A stretch of DNA of 64,000 nucleotides from Trabulsiella odontotermitis (GTDB lineage Bacteria; Pseudomonadota; Gammaproteobacteria; Enterobacterales; Enterobacteriaceae): positions 2,604,001-2,668,000 of the forward strand of contig NZ_CP125781.1 in NCBI RefSeq assembly GCF_030053895.1, read 5' to 3'. Below, one piece after another: positions 52,673 to 61,954 of the stretch. Position 1 is the first letter of the stretch; every line of letters begins with the position of its first letter. Below the pieces are notes generated by a model. It was not told the origin of the DNA. It was given only the letters and a program-made list of their open reading frames with translations, and did no database searches. Position numbers and translations under genes: made by a program.

Positions 52673-53362
52673 TCAGAACACGAGGTGTTCTGCGCGTACA
52701 ATCATTGACATACCAGAAGTCAGCTGTACACGAACGCCATCTTTGGTGATCTCCAGTACAGTGGCGTCCATTGCGTTGTTGCCTGCTTTCACCTTCAGCG
52801 CTTGCCCCACTGTCAGCACGGACAGATCGGATACCGGGGTCAGACGCTCTTCACGCGGCGGGCGCGGAGCGGCTTTTGCTGCTGCCGGCTTCGCAGCGCG
52901 AGGCTTGCGATCGCCCTCTTCTTTGCGACGAACGGCAGGACGCGGTTTACGCTCGCGACGCGGCGTTTCTTCCTGGCCCGCAGCCGCAGCAGCTTCGCGT
53001 TTTTTCGCCTGCTGTTCTGCACGCTGCGCCTGAACGCGCGCTTTGGCTTCTTCAAGCTGCTGGCGAGCGTGAGACACGTGCTGCTCGTCCAGTTCCCCAC
53101 ACGGGTTACCGTCGAGATCGACACGGGTTGCGCCCGGCTTGATACCGTACAGGTAACGCCAGCTCGAAGTATAAAGACGTAATGCGGAACGAAGTTGGGT
53201 TTTGCTGAGGTTCATTTCGCCCTCAACACGCTCAACAAGATCCTGAAAAATACCAATTTTCAGGGGGCGCGCTTCGCCTTCAGCACTAAAGCAGTGCGGA
53301 AAACGTTCGGCCAGATAAGCGATAACTTCTTTACTGCTGTTCAACTTAGGTTGATTTTCCAT
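52673..53362 (-). CDS. proQ: RNA chaperone ProQ
   Basis: FinO-domain RNA-binding protein that stabilises many sRNAs and mRNA 3' ends. The 229 residues have a FinO/ProQ domain at about 1-120 (FPHCFSAEGEARPLKIGIF, LRLYTSSWRYLYG), a lysine/arginine/alanine-rich linker (about 121-175) and a Tudor-like C-terminal domain (about 180-229). It is cotranscribed with prc. Confidence 0.96.
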   Translation of the reverse strand: MENQPKLNSSKEVIAYLAERFPHCFSAEGEARPLKIGIFQDLVERVEGEMNLSKTQLRSALRLYTSSWRYLYGIKPGATRVDLDGNPCGELDEQHVSHARQQLEEAKARVQAQRAEQQAKKREAAAAAGQEETPRRERKPRPAVRRKEEGDRKPRAAKPAAAKAAPRPPREERLTPVSDLSVLTVGQALKVKAGNNAMDATVLEITKDGVRVQLTSGMSMIVRAEHLVF

Positions 53363-53412
53363 GAAATTTCCTGATTACAACGGACGTAGCCAACAAGCCG
53401 CAGGCATGAACA

Positions 53413-53432
53413 GGCGTCATTATAATGACGCC
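53413..53432. promoter_or_regulatory. Perfect 20-bp palindrome with a TATAAT core upstream of proQ
   Basis: GGCGTCATTATAATGACGCC reads the same on both strands. TATAAT occurs on each strand (53421-53426 on plus, 53424-53419 on minus); the minus copy is about 57 bases from the proQ ATG and suits a -10 element. With no loop it looks like a protein-bound operator rather than a terminator. No known factor is assigned. Confidence 0.5.
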
Positions 53433-53459
53433 ATCGTTAATTGCTACGTTATCCGTTGA

Positions 53460-53957
53460 TTATCCTGCGACGGGCGCAAAGAATTTTTGATAATCGGTGG
53501 CCTCAAGCAGCGTTTCGAGATGCCCGACCAGTTCGCGCAGCCCCTGTTCATCCTCTTCGGTGAAGCGGGAGAAGGCGATACTGTCGATATCCAGTACACC
53601 AATAATCTGATTTTTTACGCTGATGGGCAGTACGATTTCGGCATTACTCGCCGCGTCACAGGCGATGTGGCCGTCGAACGCGTGAACATCGGCCACGCGC
53701 TGAACGCGATTTTGCGCCACCGCCGTACCGCAGACGCCACGCCCAACGGGAATACGCACGCAGGCGATTTTACCCTGAAATGGTCCAAGCACCAGCGTGT
53801 CACCGTCCAGTAAATAAAATCCGGCCCAATTGACCTCATCCAGACGCTCGTACAGCAATGCGCTCAGGTTAGAGATCATTGCCAGAAAACTGGTTTCACC
53901 TGCCATCAACGCCTGAAAATCGCGATTCAAATCTGCGTAAAATTCTGTTTTGGTCAT
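53460..53957 (-). CDS. msrC: Free methionine-(R)-sulfoxide reductase MsrC
   Basis: GAF-domain enzyme that reduces free methionine-R-sulfoxide. The 165 residues hold the three redox cysteines at 66, 76 and 100 (KIACVRIPVGRGVCG, HIACDAAS), with the same spacing as E. coli (10 and 24). Divergent from letA. Confidence 0.95.
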   Translation of the reverse strand: MTKTEFYADLNRDFQALMAGETSFLAMISNLSALLYERLDEVNWAGFYLLDGDTLVLGPFQGKIACVRIPVGRGVCGTAVAQNRVQRVADVHAFDGHIACDAASNAEIVLPISVKNQIIGVLDIDSIAFSRFTEEDEQGLRELVGHLETLLEATDYQKFFAPVAG

Positions 53958-54103
53958 TTTATAATCACTTGGTTATCTTACTTCGAACCCGGTAGTGTGC
54001 CCGGAGCATAGCCCTATAAAATAAACATTAAATGCGGCCGGGCTCAAGATGAATCCATTCATGAGTTAAGATAGTTTTACACATTCATCTTCGTACGTGA
54101 TAA

Positions 54104-55387
54104 ATGGCACTGAAATCACCCCACATTGCGCCGGAAACGAAAATCACCGTTCACTCCATCAGTGAGCCGCTTCCCCGTGCCCATTATCAGCGCTGCCCGG
54201 AGTGCGACACACTGTTTTCGCTGCCGCTGATGCAATCACACCAGAGCGCATACTGTCCTCAGTGTAATGCTAAAATTCGCGACGGGCGCGACTGGTCGTT
54301 AGCGCGTTTAGGCGCAATGGCGATTGCGATGTTGCTGTTGATGCCGTTTGCATGGCAGGAGCCGCTGCTGCGGCTACATCTGCTGGGAACGCGTATCGAC
54401 GCCAATTTATTGCAAGGCATCTGGCAGATGACCCGTCAGGGCGATCCGATTACCGCGTCGATGGTCTTTTTCTGTACCGTCGGCGCGCCGGTGGTGCTGG
54501 TGGTGTCCATTGCGTATCTGTGGTTGGGTAATGTGCTGGGGATGAATCTGCGCCCGGTGCTGTTGATGCTGGAGAAACTCAAAGAGTGGGTGATGCTGGA
54601 TATTTACCTCGTCGGCATCGCGGTGGCATCCATCAAAGTTCAGGATTACGCCTTCCTGCAACCTGGCAACGGGCTTATCGCTTTTATCAGTCTGGTGATC
54701 CTGAGTCTGTTGACGATGATTCATCTCAACGTAGAACAACTCTGGGAGCGATTCTACCCGCAGCGCCCTGCCACGCGCTCCCATTCGGCGTTGCAGGTTT
54801 GTCTCAATTGCCACTATACCGGGTTGCCCGATGAACGCGGACGCTGCCGCCGTTGCCATACGCCGCTCCATTTCCGCCGGAAAAACAGCCTGCAAAAAAG
54901 CTGGGCGGCGCTGATTGCCTCACTGATTCTGCTCATTCCTGCCAACGTCCTGCCGATATCTGTTATTTATGTGAATGGCGCGCGCCAGGAAGATACCATT
55001 CTCTCGGGGATTATTTCGCTGGCCCACAGTAACGTCGCGGTGGCTGGCGTCGTCTTTTTCGCCAGTATTCTGGTGCCATTTACCAAAGTGATCGTGCTGA
55101 TTACGCTGCTTATCAGCATTCACTTTAAATGTGAACAGGGGTTGCGCACCCGCATTTTGCTGCTGCGCTTTGTGACCTGGATTGGCCGCTGGTCAATGCT
55201 GGATTTGTTCGTTATTTCACTCATGATGTCGCTGATAAATCGCGACCAGCTCCTTTCTTTTACTATGGGTCCCGCTGCGTTTTATTTCGGCTCAGCGGTA
55301 ATATTGACTATTCTTGCAGTTGAATGGCTGGACAGCCGCTTACTTTGGGATGCACATGAGTCAGGAAACGCCCGCTTCGCCGACTGA
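54104..55387 (+). CDS. letA: Lipid-transport membrane protein LetA (YebS, PqiA family)
   Basis: Inner-membrane partner of the LetB bridge, for lipid traffic between inner and outer membranes. The 427 residues contain two PqiA-type modules, each with a zinc-ribbon-like cysteine set (Cys31/34 and Cys51/54; Cys233/236 plus CRRC) and about four membrane segments. The gene overlaps letB by 32 bases, indicating coupled expression. Confidence 0.95.
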   Translation: MALKSPHIAPETKITVHSISEPLPRAHYQRCPECDTLFSLPLMQSHQSAYCPQCNAKIRDGRDWSLARLGAMAIAMLLLMPFAWQEPLLRLHLLGTRIDANLLQGIWQMTRQGDPITASMVFFCTVGAPVVLVVSIAYLWLGNVLGMNLRPVLLMLEKLKEWVMLDIYLVGIAVASIKVQDYAFLQPGNGLIAFISLVILSLLTMIHLNVEQLWERFYPQRPATRSHSALQVCLNCHYTGLPDERGRCRRCHTPLHFRRKNSLQKSWAALIASLILLIPANVLPISVIYVNGARQEDTILSGIISLAHSNVAVAGVVFFASILVPFTKVIVLITLLISIHFKCEQGLRTRILLLRFVTWIGRWSMLDLFVISLMMSLINRDQLLSFTMGPAAFYFGSAVILTILAVEWLDSRLLWDAHESGNARFAD

Positions 55388-57989
55388 AGCGAGAATTAAA
55401 ACAAAACGTCGCATTTCGCCTTTCTGGCTGCTTCCGGTCATCGCGCTGATGATTGCCGGGTGGCTTATCTGGAGCAGCTATGAAGATCGCGGTAACACGA
55501 TAACCATCGACTTTATGACCGCTGACGGTATCGTCCCCGGCCGTACGCCCATTCGCTATCAGGGGGTTGAAGTCGGTACGGTACAGAACATCAGCCTCAG
55601 CAAGGATTTGAACAAAATCGAGGTTCGCGCCAGCATCAAAAGCGACATGAAAGATGCGTTGCGTAAAGAGACGCAATTCTGGCTGGTCACGCCGAAAGCG
55701 TCGCTGGCGGGAGTTTCTGGTCTCGATGCGCTGGTCGGCGGTAACTATATCGGCATGATGCCCGGTAAAGGCGAGCAGGAAGATCACTTCGTCGCCCTTG
55801 ATACGCAGCCAAAATACCGGATTAACAACGGCGAGCTAATGATCCACCTGCACGCGCCGGACCTGGGCTCGCTGAACAGCGGTTCGCTGGTCTATTTCCG
55901 CAAAATTCCGGTGGGTCGTGTTTACGACTACACCATCAATCCCAACAAACAGGGTGTGACCATCGATGTGCTGATCGACCGCCGTTTCACCAGCCTGGTG
56001 AAAAAAGGCAGCCGCTTCTGGAACGTCTCCGGTGTGAAAGCGGATGTCGATTTCAGCGGTGCGAAACTTCAGCTTGAAAGCCTGGCCGCACTGGTCAATG
56101 GCGCGATTGCCTTTGACTCGCCGGACGACTCCGCCGCCGCGAAGCAAAACGATGAATTTGGCCTCTATGCCGACCTGGCGCATAGCCAGCGCGGAGTGAT
56201 TGTGAAGCTCGACCTGCCTGACGGTACCGGGCTGAACGCAGGCTCCACGCCGCTGATGTATCAGGGGCTGCAGGTGGGGCAACTCACGAAACTGGATCTC
56301 AACCCGGGCGGCGCAGTTACCGGCGAGATGACTGTTGACCCCAGCGTGGTGAATCTGTTGCGTGAGAATACGCGCATTGAGCTGCGTAATCCGAAGCTGT
56401 CGCTGTCAAACGTCAATGTCAGTTCTTTGCTCACTGGCAGCACGTTCGAACTGGTGCCCGGCGAAGGCGCGGCACGTAACCACTTTTCGGTGCTGCCCGC
56501 CAACAAAACACTGTTACAAACGCCAGATGTCGCCACGCTGACGCTGACCGCGCCGGAAAGCTACGGCATTGATGCCGGGCAACCTGTCATCCTGCATGGT
56601 ATTCAGATTGGTCAGGTCGTTGAGCGGACGCTGACGACGAAAGGCATCACCTTCGCTGTGGCTATTGAGCCGCAGTATCGCGAACTGGTGCCTGGCGACA
56701 GCAAATTCGTGGTCAACAGCCGTATTGATGTAAAAGTCGGGCTGGATGGTGTGGAATTTTTAGGTGCCAGCGCCACGGAATGGGTGAACGGCGGCATCCG
56801 TGTGCTACCGGGTGAAAAAGGTGCGCTTAAAGCCAGCTATCCGCTGTTTGCTAACGTGGAAAAAGCGGTGGAGAACAGCCTCGGCGATCTCCCCACCACA
56901 ACACTTTCCCTGACTGCCGACACCCTGCCGGACGTCCAGGCAGGCTCAGTGGTGCTGTACCGTAAGTTTCAGGTCGGCGAAGTGATCACCGTGCGTCCGC
57001 GCGCTAACGCGTTCGATATCGATCTACACATTAAACCGGAATACCGCAACCTGCTCACCAGTAACAGCGTGTTCTGGGCTGAAGGCGGCGCAAAAGTGCA
57101 GCTTAACGGTAGCGGTCTGACCGTACAGGCCTCGCCGCTATCGCGGGCGCTGAAAGGCGCCATCAGCTTTGATAACCTGAACGGCGCGGGCGCCGGAGTC
57201 AGAAAAGGCGACAAACGCCCGCTCTACCCGACCGAAACCGCAGCACGCGCTGTCGGCGGCCAGATCACCCTGCATACCTTTGATGCCGGGAAACTGGCGG
57301 AAGGCATGCCGATTCGCTATCTGGGGATCAACATCGGTCAGATCCAGTCGCTGGAGCTGATTACCGCCCGCAACGAAGTGCAGGCAAAAGCGGTGCTTTA
57401 CCCGGAATACGTCGAGACCTTTGCCCGCGGCGGTACGCGTTTCTCGGTCATCACGCCGCAGATTTCCGCAGGAGGCGTTGAGCATCTGGATACACTGTTG
57501 CAGCCTTATGTCAACGTTGAGCCGGGTCGCGGCAAGCCACGCCGTGATTTTGAAATTCAGGAAGCAACGATTACCGACTCCCGCTACCTCGACGGTCTTA
57601 GCATTGTGGTGGAAGCGCCGGAAGCCGGCTCTCTGAATATCGGTACGCCAGTGCTGTTCCGCGGTATTGAAGTCGGTACGGTCACCGCGCTGCGTCTGGG
57701 TTCGCTGTCTGACCGTGTGATGATTGAACTGCGTATCAGCCAGCGTTATCAGCATCTGGTACGAAATAACTCGGTGTTCTGGCAAGCCTCGGGCTACAGT
57801 CTGGACTTCGGCCTGGTAGGCGGAGTGGTGAAAACCGGCACCTTCAACCAGTTCATCCGCGGCGGCATTGCCTTCGCGACGCCGCCGGGTATTCCACTGG
57901 CCCCGAAAGCGCAGGCGGGCAAGCACTTCCTGCTGCTGGAAGCCGAACCGAAAGAGTGGCGCGAATGGGGAACCGCCCTGCCGCGCTAA
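55356..57989 (+). CDS. letB: MCE-domain lipid bridge protein LetB (YebT)
   Basis: An 877-residue protein with one N-terminal membrane anchor (about 21-39) and seven consecutive periplasmic MCE domains. The repeats are visible as recurring GxPVxxxGxxxGxV-type blocks such as RTPIRYQGVEVGTV, GSLVYFRKIPVGRV, STPLMYQGLQVGQL, GQPVILHGIQIGQV, GSVVLYRKFQVGEV, GMPIRYLGINIGQI and GTPVLFRGIEVGTV. In E. coli, LetB hexamers form a hydrophobic tunnel across the periplasm. ATG 55356 gives the E. coli length; ATG 55350 is two codons upstream. Confidence 0.96.
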   Translation: MSQETPASPTEARIKTKRRISPFWLLPVIALMIAGWLIWSSYEDRGNTITIDFMTADGIVPGRTPIRYQGVEVGTVQNISLSKDLNKIEVRASIKSDMKDALRKETQFWLVTPKASLAGVSGLDALVGGNYIGMMPGKGEQEDHFVALDTQPKYRINNGELMIHLHAPDLGSLNSGSLVYFRKIPVGRVYDYTINPNKQGVTIDVLIDRRFTSLVKKGSRFWNVSGVKADVDFSGAKLQLESLAALVNGAIAFDSPDDSAAAKQNDEFGLYADLAHSQRGVIVKLDLPDGTGLNAGSTPLMYQGLQVGQLTKLDLNPGGAVTGEMTVDPSVVNLLRENTRIELRNPKLSLSNVNVSSLLTGSTFELVPGEGAARNHFSVLPANKTLLQTPDVATLTLTAPESYGIDAGQPVILHGIQIGQVVERTLTTKGITFAVAIEPQYRELVPGDSKFVVNSRIDVKVGLDGVEFLGASATEWVNGGIRVLPGEKGALKASYPLFANVEKAVENSLGDLPTTTLSLTADTLPDVQAGSVVLYRKFQVGEVITVRPRANAFDIDLHIKPEYRNLLTSNSVFWAEGGAKVQLNGSGLTVQASPLSRALKGAISFDNLNGAGAGVRKGDKRPLYPTETAARAVGGQITLHTFDAGKLAEGMPIRYLGINIGQIQSLELITARNEVQAKAVLYPEYVETFARGGTRFSVITPQISAGGVEHLDTLLQPYVNVEPGRGKPRRDFEIQEATITDSRYLDGLSIVVEAPEAGSLNIGTPVLFRGIEVGTVTALRLGSLSDRVMIELRISQRYQHLVRNNSVFWQASGYSLDFGLVGGVVKTGTFNQFIRGGIAFATPPGIPLAPKAQAGKHFLLLEAEPKEWREWGTALPR

Positions 57990-57993
57990 ACAC

Positions 57994-58024
57994 CACGCCC
58001 CGGTGTCCCCCGCCGGGGCGTTTG
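57994..58024 (+). terminator. Probable terminator after letB
   Basis: Nine-bp stem ACGCCCCGG / CCGGGGCGT followed by TTGT. The weak T-tract and the closeness of rsmF suggest partial termination. Confidence 0.6.
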
Positions 58025-58065
58025 TGCTAAACTGCGCACCCGTTTTTTTGCTGGTGGTGCGCTCC

Positions 58066-59502
58066 GTGGCTCAAAACTCCGTTTACCTTCCCGATGACTT
58101 TCTGGCGCAGATGCGTGCTGCGATGCCCGCGACGCTGTCATTAGACGATTTCATTGCCGCCTGTCATCGCCCGTTGCGCCGCAGCATTCGCGTCAATACG
58201 CTGAAAATCAGCATCGCCGATTTCCTCACTCTCGTCGCCCCCTATGGCTGGCAGTTAACGCCAGTCCCATGGTGCGAGGAAGGTTTCTGGATCGAACGGG
58301 AAGACGAAGACGCCCTGCCGCTCGGCAGTACAGCGGAGCATTTAAGCGGGCTGTTTTATATTCAGGAAGCCAGCTCCATGCTGCCGGTCGCGGCGCTGTT
58401 TGCCGATGGCAATCAACCGCACCGGGTAATGGACGTTGCCGCCGCGCCGGGCTCCAAAACGACTCAGATCGCCGCCCGCATGGGCAATCACGGTGCCATT
58501 CTGGCAAACGAATTCTCCGCCAGCCGGGTGAAAGTTCTGCATGCCAATATCAGCCGCTGCGGCATCCGCAATGTGGCGTTAACCCATTTCGATGGCCGCG
58601 TGTTTGGCGCGGCCTTACCGGAAGCGTTTGATGCGATCCTGCTGGATGCGCCCTGCTCCGGTGAAGGCGTGGTGCGTAAAGATCCCGACGCGCTGAAAAA
58701 CTGGTCCATCGCCAGCAACCAACAGATTGCCGTCACCCAGCAGGAACTCATCGACAGCGCCTTTCATGCGTTGCGCCCCGGCGGGACGCTGGTTTACTCC
58801 ACCTGCACGCTGAATCGTGATGAAAACGAGTCGGTGATTGCGTGGCTGCTGGCCCGTTATCCGCAGGCAGTAGAGGTCGTCTCGCTGGAAGGTTTATTCC
58901 CTCAGGCGCGCGAGGTATTGACAGACGAAGGCTTTTTACACATTTTCCCGCAGGTGTTTGACTGTGAAGGGTTCTTCGTCGCACGGCTGCACAAAACCGC
59001 GCACGTCGAGCCGCTGCCCGCACCGGGCTATAAAGTGGGTAAATTCCCGTTTGCACCCATGAAAGGCCGCGAGGCGTCTGCGGTTACCGATGCTGCGGCC
59101 GCAGTGGGTCTTCGCTGGGACGAAGCGCTAACACTCTGGCAGCGTGACAAAGAGATCTGGCTTTTCCCGGCGGAAATCGAACCGTTAGTCGGCAAAGTGC
59201 GTTTTTCCCGCATCGGCCTGCGGCTGGCGGAAACGCATAACAAGGGGTATCGCTGGCAGCACGAAGCGGTTATCGCGCTGGCTGAGAGCGATGACTCCGC
59301 CTTTGAACTCAGCGTAGCGGAAGCCGAGGAGTGGTATCGTGGTCGCGATGTCTACCCGGAAAACACGCCGACAACGGATGACGTCATCGTCACTTTCCAG
59401 GGATTTCCTCTCGGACTGGCAAAAAAAATCGGTTCACGGCTGAAAAACAGCTACCCGCGTGAGCTGGTGCGTGATGGCAAGTTATTTACAGGCAATGCGT
59501 AA
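58066..59502 (+). CDS. rsmF: 16S rRNA (cytosine1407-C5)-methyltransferase RsmF
   Basis: SAM-dependent RNA m5C methyltransferase. 478 residues from the GTG at 58066 (MAQNSVYLPDDF), matching the E. coli N-terminus; the longer frame from 57868 lies inside letB. The catalytic cysteines are Cys197 in DAPCSGEGV and Cys247 in STCTLN, and the SAM loop is AAAPGSKTTQIA. The C-terminal RNA-binding portion includes FSRIGLRLAETHNKGYRWQH. Confidence 0.95.
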   Translation: MAQNSVYLPDDFLAQMRAAMPATLSLDDFIAACHRPLRRSIRVNTLKISIADFLTLVAPYGWQLTPVPWCEEGFWIEREDEDALPLGSTAEHLSGLFYIQEASSMLPVAALFADGNQPHRVMDVAAAPGSKTTQIAARMGNHGAILANEFSASRVKVLHANISRCGIRNVALTHFDGRVFGAALPEAFDAILLDAPCSGEGVVRKDPDALKNWSIASNQQIAVTQQELIDSAFHALRPGGTLVYSTCTLNRDENESVIAWLLARYPQAVEVVSLEGLFPQAREVLTDEGFLHIFPQVFDCEGFFVARLHKTAHVEPLPAPGYKVGKFPFAPMKGREASAVTDAAAAVGLRWDEALTLWQRDKEIWLFPAEIEPLVGKVRFSRIGLRLAETHNKGYRWQHEAVIALAESDDSAFELSVAEAEEWYRGRDVYPENTPTTDDVIVTFQGFPLGLAKKIGSRLKNSYPRELVRDGKLFTGNA

Positions 59503-59615
59503 CGACGCACAAAAAAGCAGCAAATTCTTACTGGTAATCTTCTCTCAGTTGACTAGGATGAGAAATGGGCGATCAGACTGGTCGTACCACGACACCGTAT
59601 TTCAAGGAGAAGATG

Positions 59616-59855
59616 ATGAGCAAAACCAGCGTACGTATCGGGGCCTTCGAAATAGATGATGCCGAGCTGCATGGCGAAGAGCATGGTGAGCGAACGTTAA
59701 GTATTCCCTGCAAATCCGACCCGGATTTATGCATGCAACTTGATGCCTGGGATGCCGACACCAGCGTGCCTGCCCTTCTGAATGGTGAACATTCCGTCCT
59801 TTATCGCAAACATTACGATGAACAGTCCGATGCCTGGGTCATGCGTCTTGCCTGA
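59616..59855 (+). CDS. yebV: YebV family small protein
   Basis: A 79-residue acidic soluble protein with conserved VRIGAFEIDDAELHGE, CKSDPDLCMQLDAWDA and SDAWVMRLA at the C-terminus, as in E. coli YebV. AAGGAG lies six bases before ATG 59616; the ATG one codon upstream is too near the site. Function unknown. A weak hairpin follows. Confidence 0.9.
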   Translation: MSKTSVRIGAFEIDDAELHGEEHGERTLSIPCKSDPDLCMQLDAWDADTSVPALLNGEHSVLYRKHYDEQSDAWVMRLA

Positions 59856-59864
59856 CTCAAAAAG

Positions 59865-59888
59865 AACCCGTCGCTGAGGCGGGTTATT
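59865..59888 (+). terminator. Weak hairpin after yebV
   Basis: AACCCGTC / GGCGGGTT stem (one G-T pair) with a five-base loop, then ATTTA. Possible terminator ahead of yebW. Confidence 0.5.
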
Positions 59889-59958
59889 TAGTTGCCGGTT
59901 TCCCCTGCCTGACTTCCTCTCCTACAATGAACTCAGGGTGTACGGCTTTGAGGGAGTG

Positions 59959-60150
59959 ATGTTCGCACTGGTTTTATTTGTCTGTTATCTCGATGGCGGC
60001 TGTGAAGATATTGTCGTGGATGTGTATCGCACCGAGTCGCAATGTGTCTTTGCTATGCAGGATCAGCGCCTGCGCCAGGGAGGTTGCTTTCCGGTTGAAG
60101 ATTTTATTGATGGTTTCTGGCGTCCGGCCAGTGAGTTCAGCGACTTCTGA
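59959..60150 (+). CDS. yebW: YebW family small protein
   Basis: A 63-residue protein starting MFALVLFVCYLDGGCEDIVV with five cysteines and the conserved RQGGCFPVEDFIDGFWRP. It matches E. coli YebW in length. GAGGG precedes the ATG. Function unknown. Its TGA is followed without a gap by the stop of convergent pphA. Confidence 0.88.
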   Translation: MFALVLFVCYLDGGCEDIVVDVYRTESQCVFAMQDQRLRQGGCFPVEDFIDGFWRPASEFSDF

Positions 60151-60795
60151 TCACTGAAGCTGCACCAGGGTCAGCTCGCCGCCAAAGACCGCGCCGGTGT
60201 CGATGTAGTGCTGATTCCCTACGTCATAGCGTTCCTGTAGTGGTGTATGGCCAAACCAGAAGTGATCGGCACCGGTAATCGGCATATGACGCCCGGCGAA
60301 ATGATCGCTCAGTCGCTGGCGATTCCACAACACCTGCTGCGGATCCACCGCTTTCTGCCAGGCATACTCTGCGGCAGGGTAATCGGCATGCGCAACAATA
60401 TTCACGCCGCTTACGCAATCCACCTCAAAAATATACGGAAGCTGGTGGCATTTTTGCAGCAAACGCTTAATATCCACCTGTGCTGCCGGGGTGCTGTCTA
60501 AAAACCAGTCGCCGCCGTTCATATACCACAGTGACATATCGCCGTTATCCACAGCATCCATTGCCATTTGTTCATGATTTCCCCGGATCGCGGCAAACCA
60601 GGTTTCATTTAATAACCCCAGACACTGATAACTCGCCGCGCCACGGTCGATTAAATCCCCGACCGATATTAGTAAATCCTGATACGGGTTAAATTTCCGC
60701 ACCTTAAGTTCCGCCATCAATGGTTGCCAGCAACCGTGCAGATCACCGACCAGCCAGATATGCCGCCAATGTTTACCCTCGATTCGCTGATACAT
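60151..60795 (-). CDS. pphA: Serine/threonine (metallo)protein phosphatase PphA
   Basis: PPP-family phosphatase, 214 residues from ATG 60795 with GGAGG seven bases upstream. Metal-site motifs are GDLHG (17-21), GDLIDRG (46-52) and GNHE (72-75), then HADYP and FGHTPL. In E. coli it reacts to misfolded proteins and can dephosphorylate CpxR-type partners. It is less like E. coli than its neighbours are. To its right, gene content departs from the K-12 order (yebY, yebZ). Confidence 0.93.
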   Translation of the reverse strand: MYQRIEGKHWRHIWLVGDLHGCWQPLMAELKVRKFNPYQDLLISVGDLIDRGAASYQCLGLLNETWFAAIRGNHEQMAMDAVDNGDMSLWYMNGGDWFLDSTPAAQVDIKRLLQKCHQLPYIFEVDCVSGVNIVAHADYPAAEYAWQKAVDPQQVLWNRQRLSDHFAGRHMPITGADHFWFGHTPLQERYDVGNQHYIDTGAVFGGELTLVQLQ

Positions 60796-60967
60796 GTTTT
60801 TTCCTCCCTCATTAAGTATAGAAAAAACAAAAATGGCGATAAGTAACAACTAAAGCGAAATTTCCTCAACCATTACTAAACAGAACGGGAATATAGTCTG
60901 ACTGAGCGTTAATACAATCGTTATCACCCGGTAAAATAGCTAAAGAATAATGATGAGGTATTTTCCC

Positions 60968-61912
60968 GTGACTGATAACAGTCTGCACACAGAACAGGCT
61001 TTTACACATCGCTCCAGCCTGATTTCCGCTCTGGTGACGGGCGAACTAACGCCGGCTCCTATCTGGAAAAAAAGAAACTATCGGCTCAAATTTTTGCTGC
61101 GCACACTGCTGTTTTATACGCCGACGCGTCGCATGCTGAGGAGCCTGTCGCAACGACCTAATTTCGGGCAGTTGCTGAAAGCGCAGGTGACGCTACCGAG
61201 CAAGCCGCATCGTCAGTATCTTACGCTCGGTATGAACGCCTGCCAGCGCGCCGATGCCGTGGTAAGTCATTATGAATTTATCGACACACTGACCGGCTCA
61301 CGACTCGCACAGGCGCTGATGTCCGCAGATGAAACAACGCTTATCGTACTGGAAGGCAAGGACGCGTCACATTTTACGCTCTCTGCCTCCTGCGCCAGCA
61401 AAGCCGAGCGTGAAGGGGAAACCACCCTCTGGCTGCATGATGCCAGCCGCACGCTGCTCGCCAGCGTAACCTTCAGCGTAGTGAATAATCATGGTGAATG
61501 GCAACTGGTGATCGGCGGGTTACAGGGCCCGCGCCGTAATGTTTCGCACGAGGTCATCAAACAGGCCACGCGAGCCTGTCACGGCATTTTCCCCAAGCGC
61601 CTGCTAATGGAGTTTATCTGGCTTTTTGCCAGCCATAGCGGGATTTCCACAGTGTATGGCGTCAGTGACAACGGACATGTTTTCCGTGCGCTCCGCTATC
61701 GTCTGAGCAAAGGCCGCCATTTCCACGCCAGTTATGATGAGTTCTGGGTATCCGTTGAGGGTGTGAAAGAGAATCGCTGGCGCTGGCGTTTGCCGTGTGA
61801 GATGGCGCGTAAACCGCTGGAAAGTATTGCCAGTAAAAAACGCGCAGAGTATCGACGCCGTTTCCAGTTACTGGACAGTCTTGCTGACCAGGTTGCTGCA
61901 CTAACGAAATAA
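60968..61912 (+). CDS. VirK/YbjX family (DUF535) protein
   Basis: A basic protein of about 314 residues with the DUF535 blocks RTLLFYTPTRRMLRSL, QYLTLGMNACQRADAVVSHY, LVIGGLQGPRRNVSHEVIK and SHGRHFHASYDEFW-like SKGRHFHASYDEFWVSVEG near the end. No signal peptide is seen. Relatives VirK (Shigella) and YbjX are tied to virulence-factor localisation and antimicrobial-peptide resistance, but the molecular activity is unknown. GTG 60968 has TGAGG nine bases upstream; ATG 60950 or 60953 would add 5-6 residues. Convergent with the lipid A acyltransferase gene. Confidence 0.85.
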   Translation: MTDNSLHTEQAFTHRSSLISALVTGELTPAPIWKKRNYRLKFLLRTLLFYTPTRRMLRSLSQRPNFGQLLKAQVTLPSKPHRQYLTLGMNACQRADAVVSHYEFIDTLTGSRLAQALMSADETTLIVLEGKDASHFTLSASCASKAEREGETTLWLHDASRTLLASVTFSVVNNHGEWQLVIGGLQGPRRNVSHEVIKQATRACHGIFPKRLLMEFIWLFASHSGISTVYGVSDNGHVFRALRYRLSKGRHFHASYDEFWVSVEGVKENRWRWRLPCEMARKPLESIASKKRAEYRRRFQLLDSLADQVAALTK

Positions 61913-61922
61913 CCTTCCCAAT

Positions 61923-61946
61923 GCCTGCTTCTGTTCCGAAGCAGGC
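61923..61946. terminator. Hairpin between virK-like gene and lpxP-like gene
   Basis: Perfect nine-bp stem GCCTGCTTC / GAAGCAGGC with a six-base loop between convergent stops. It lacks a T-run on either strand, so its terminating ability is uncertain. Confidence 0.5.
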
Positions 61947-61954
61947 CTCAGTGC

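Noticed and set aside
60796..60967. Possible SdsR/RyeA small RNA next to pphA, as in E. coli
   Set aside because: The characteristic SdsR sequence was not found in this short interval; the E. coli neighbour yebY is also absent here, so the sRNA may lie beyond the accessory genes.
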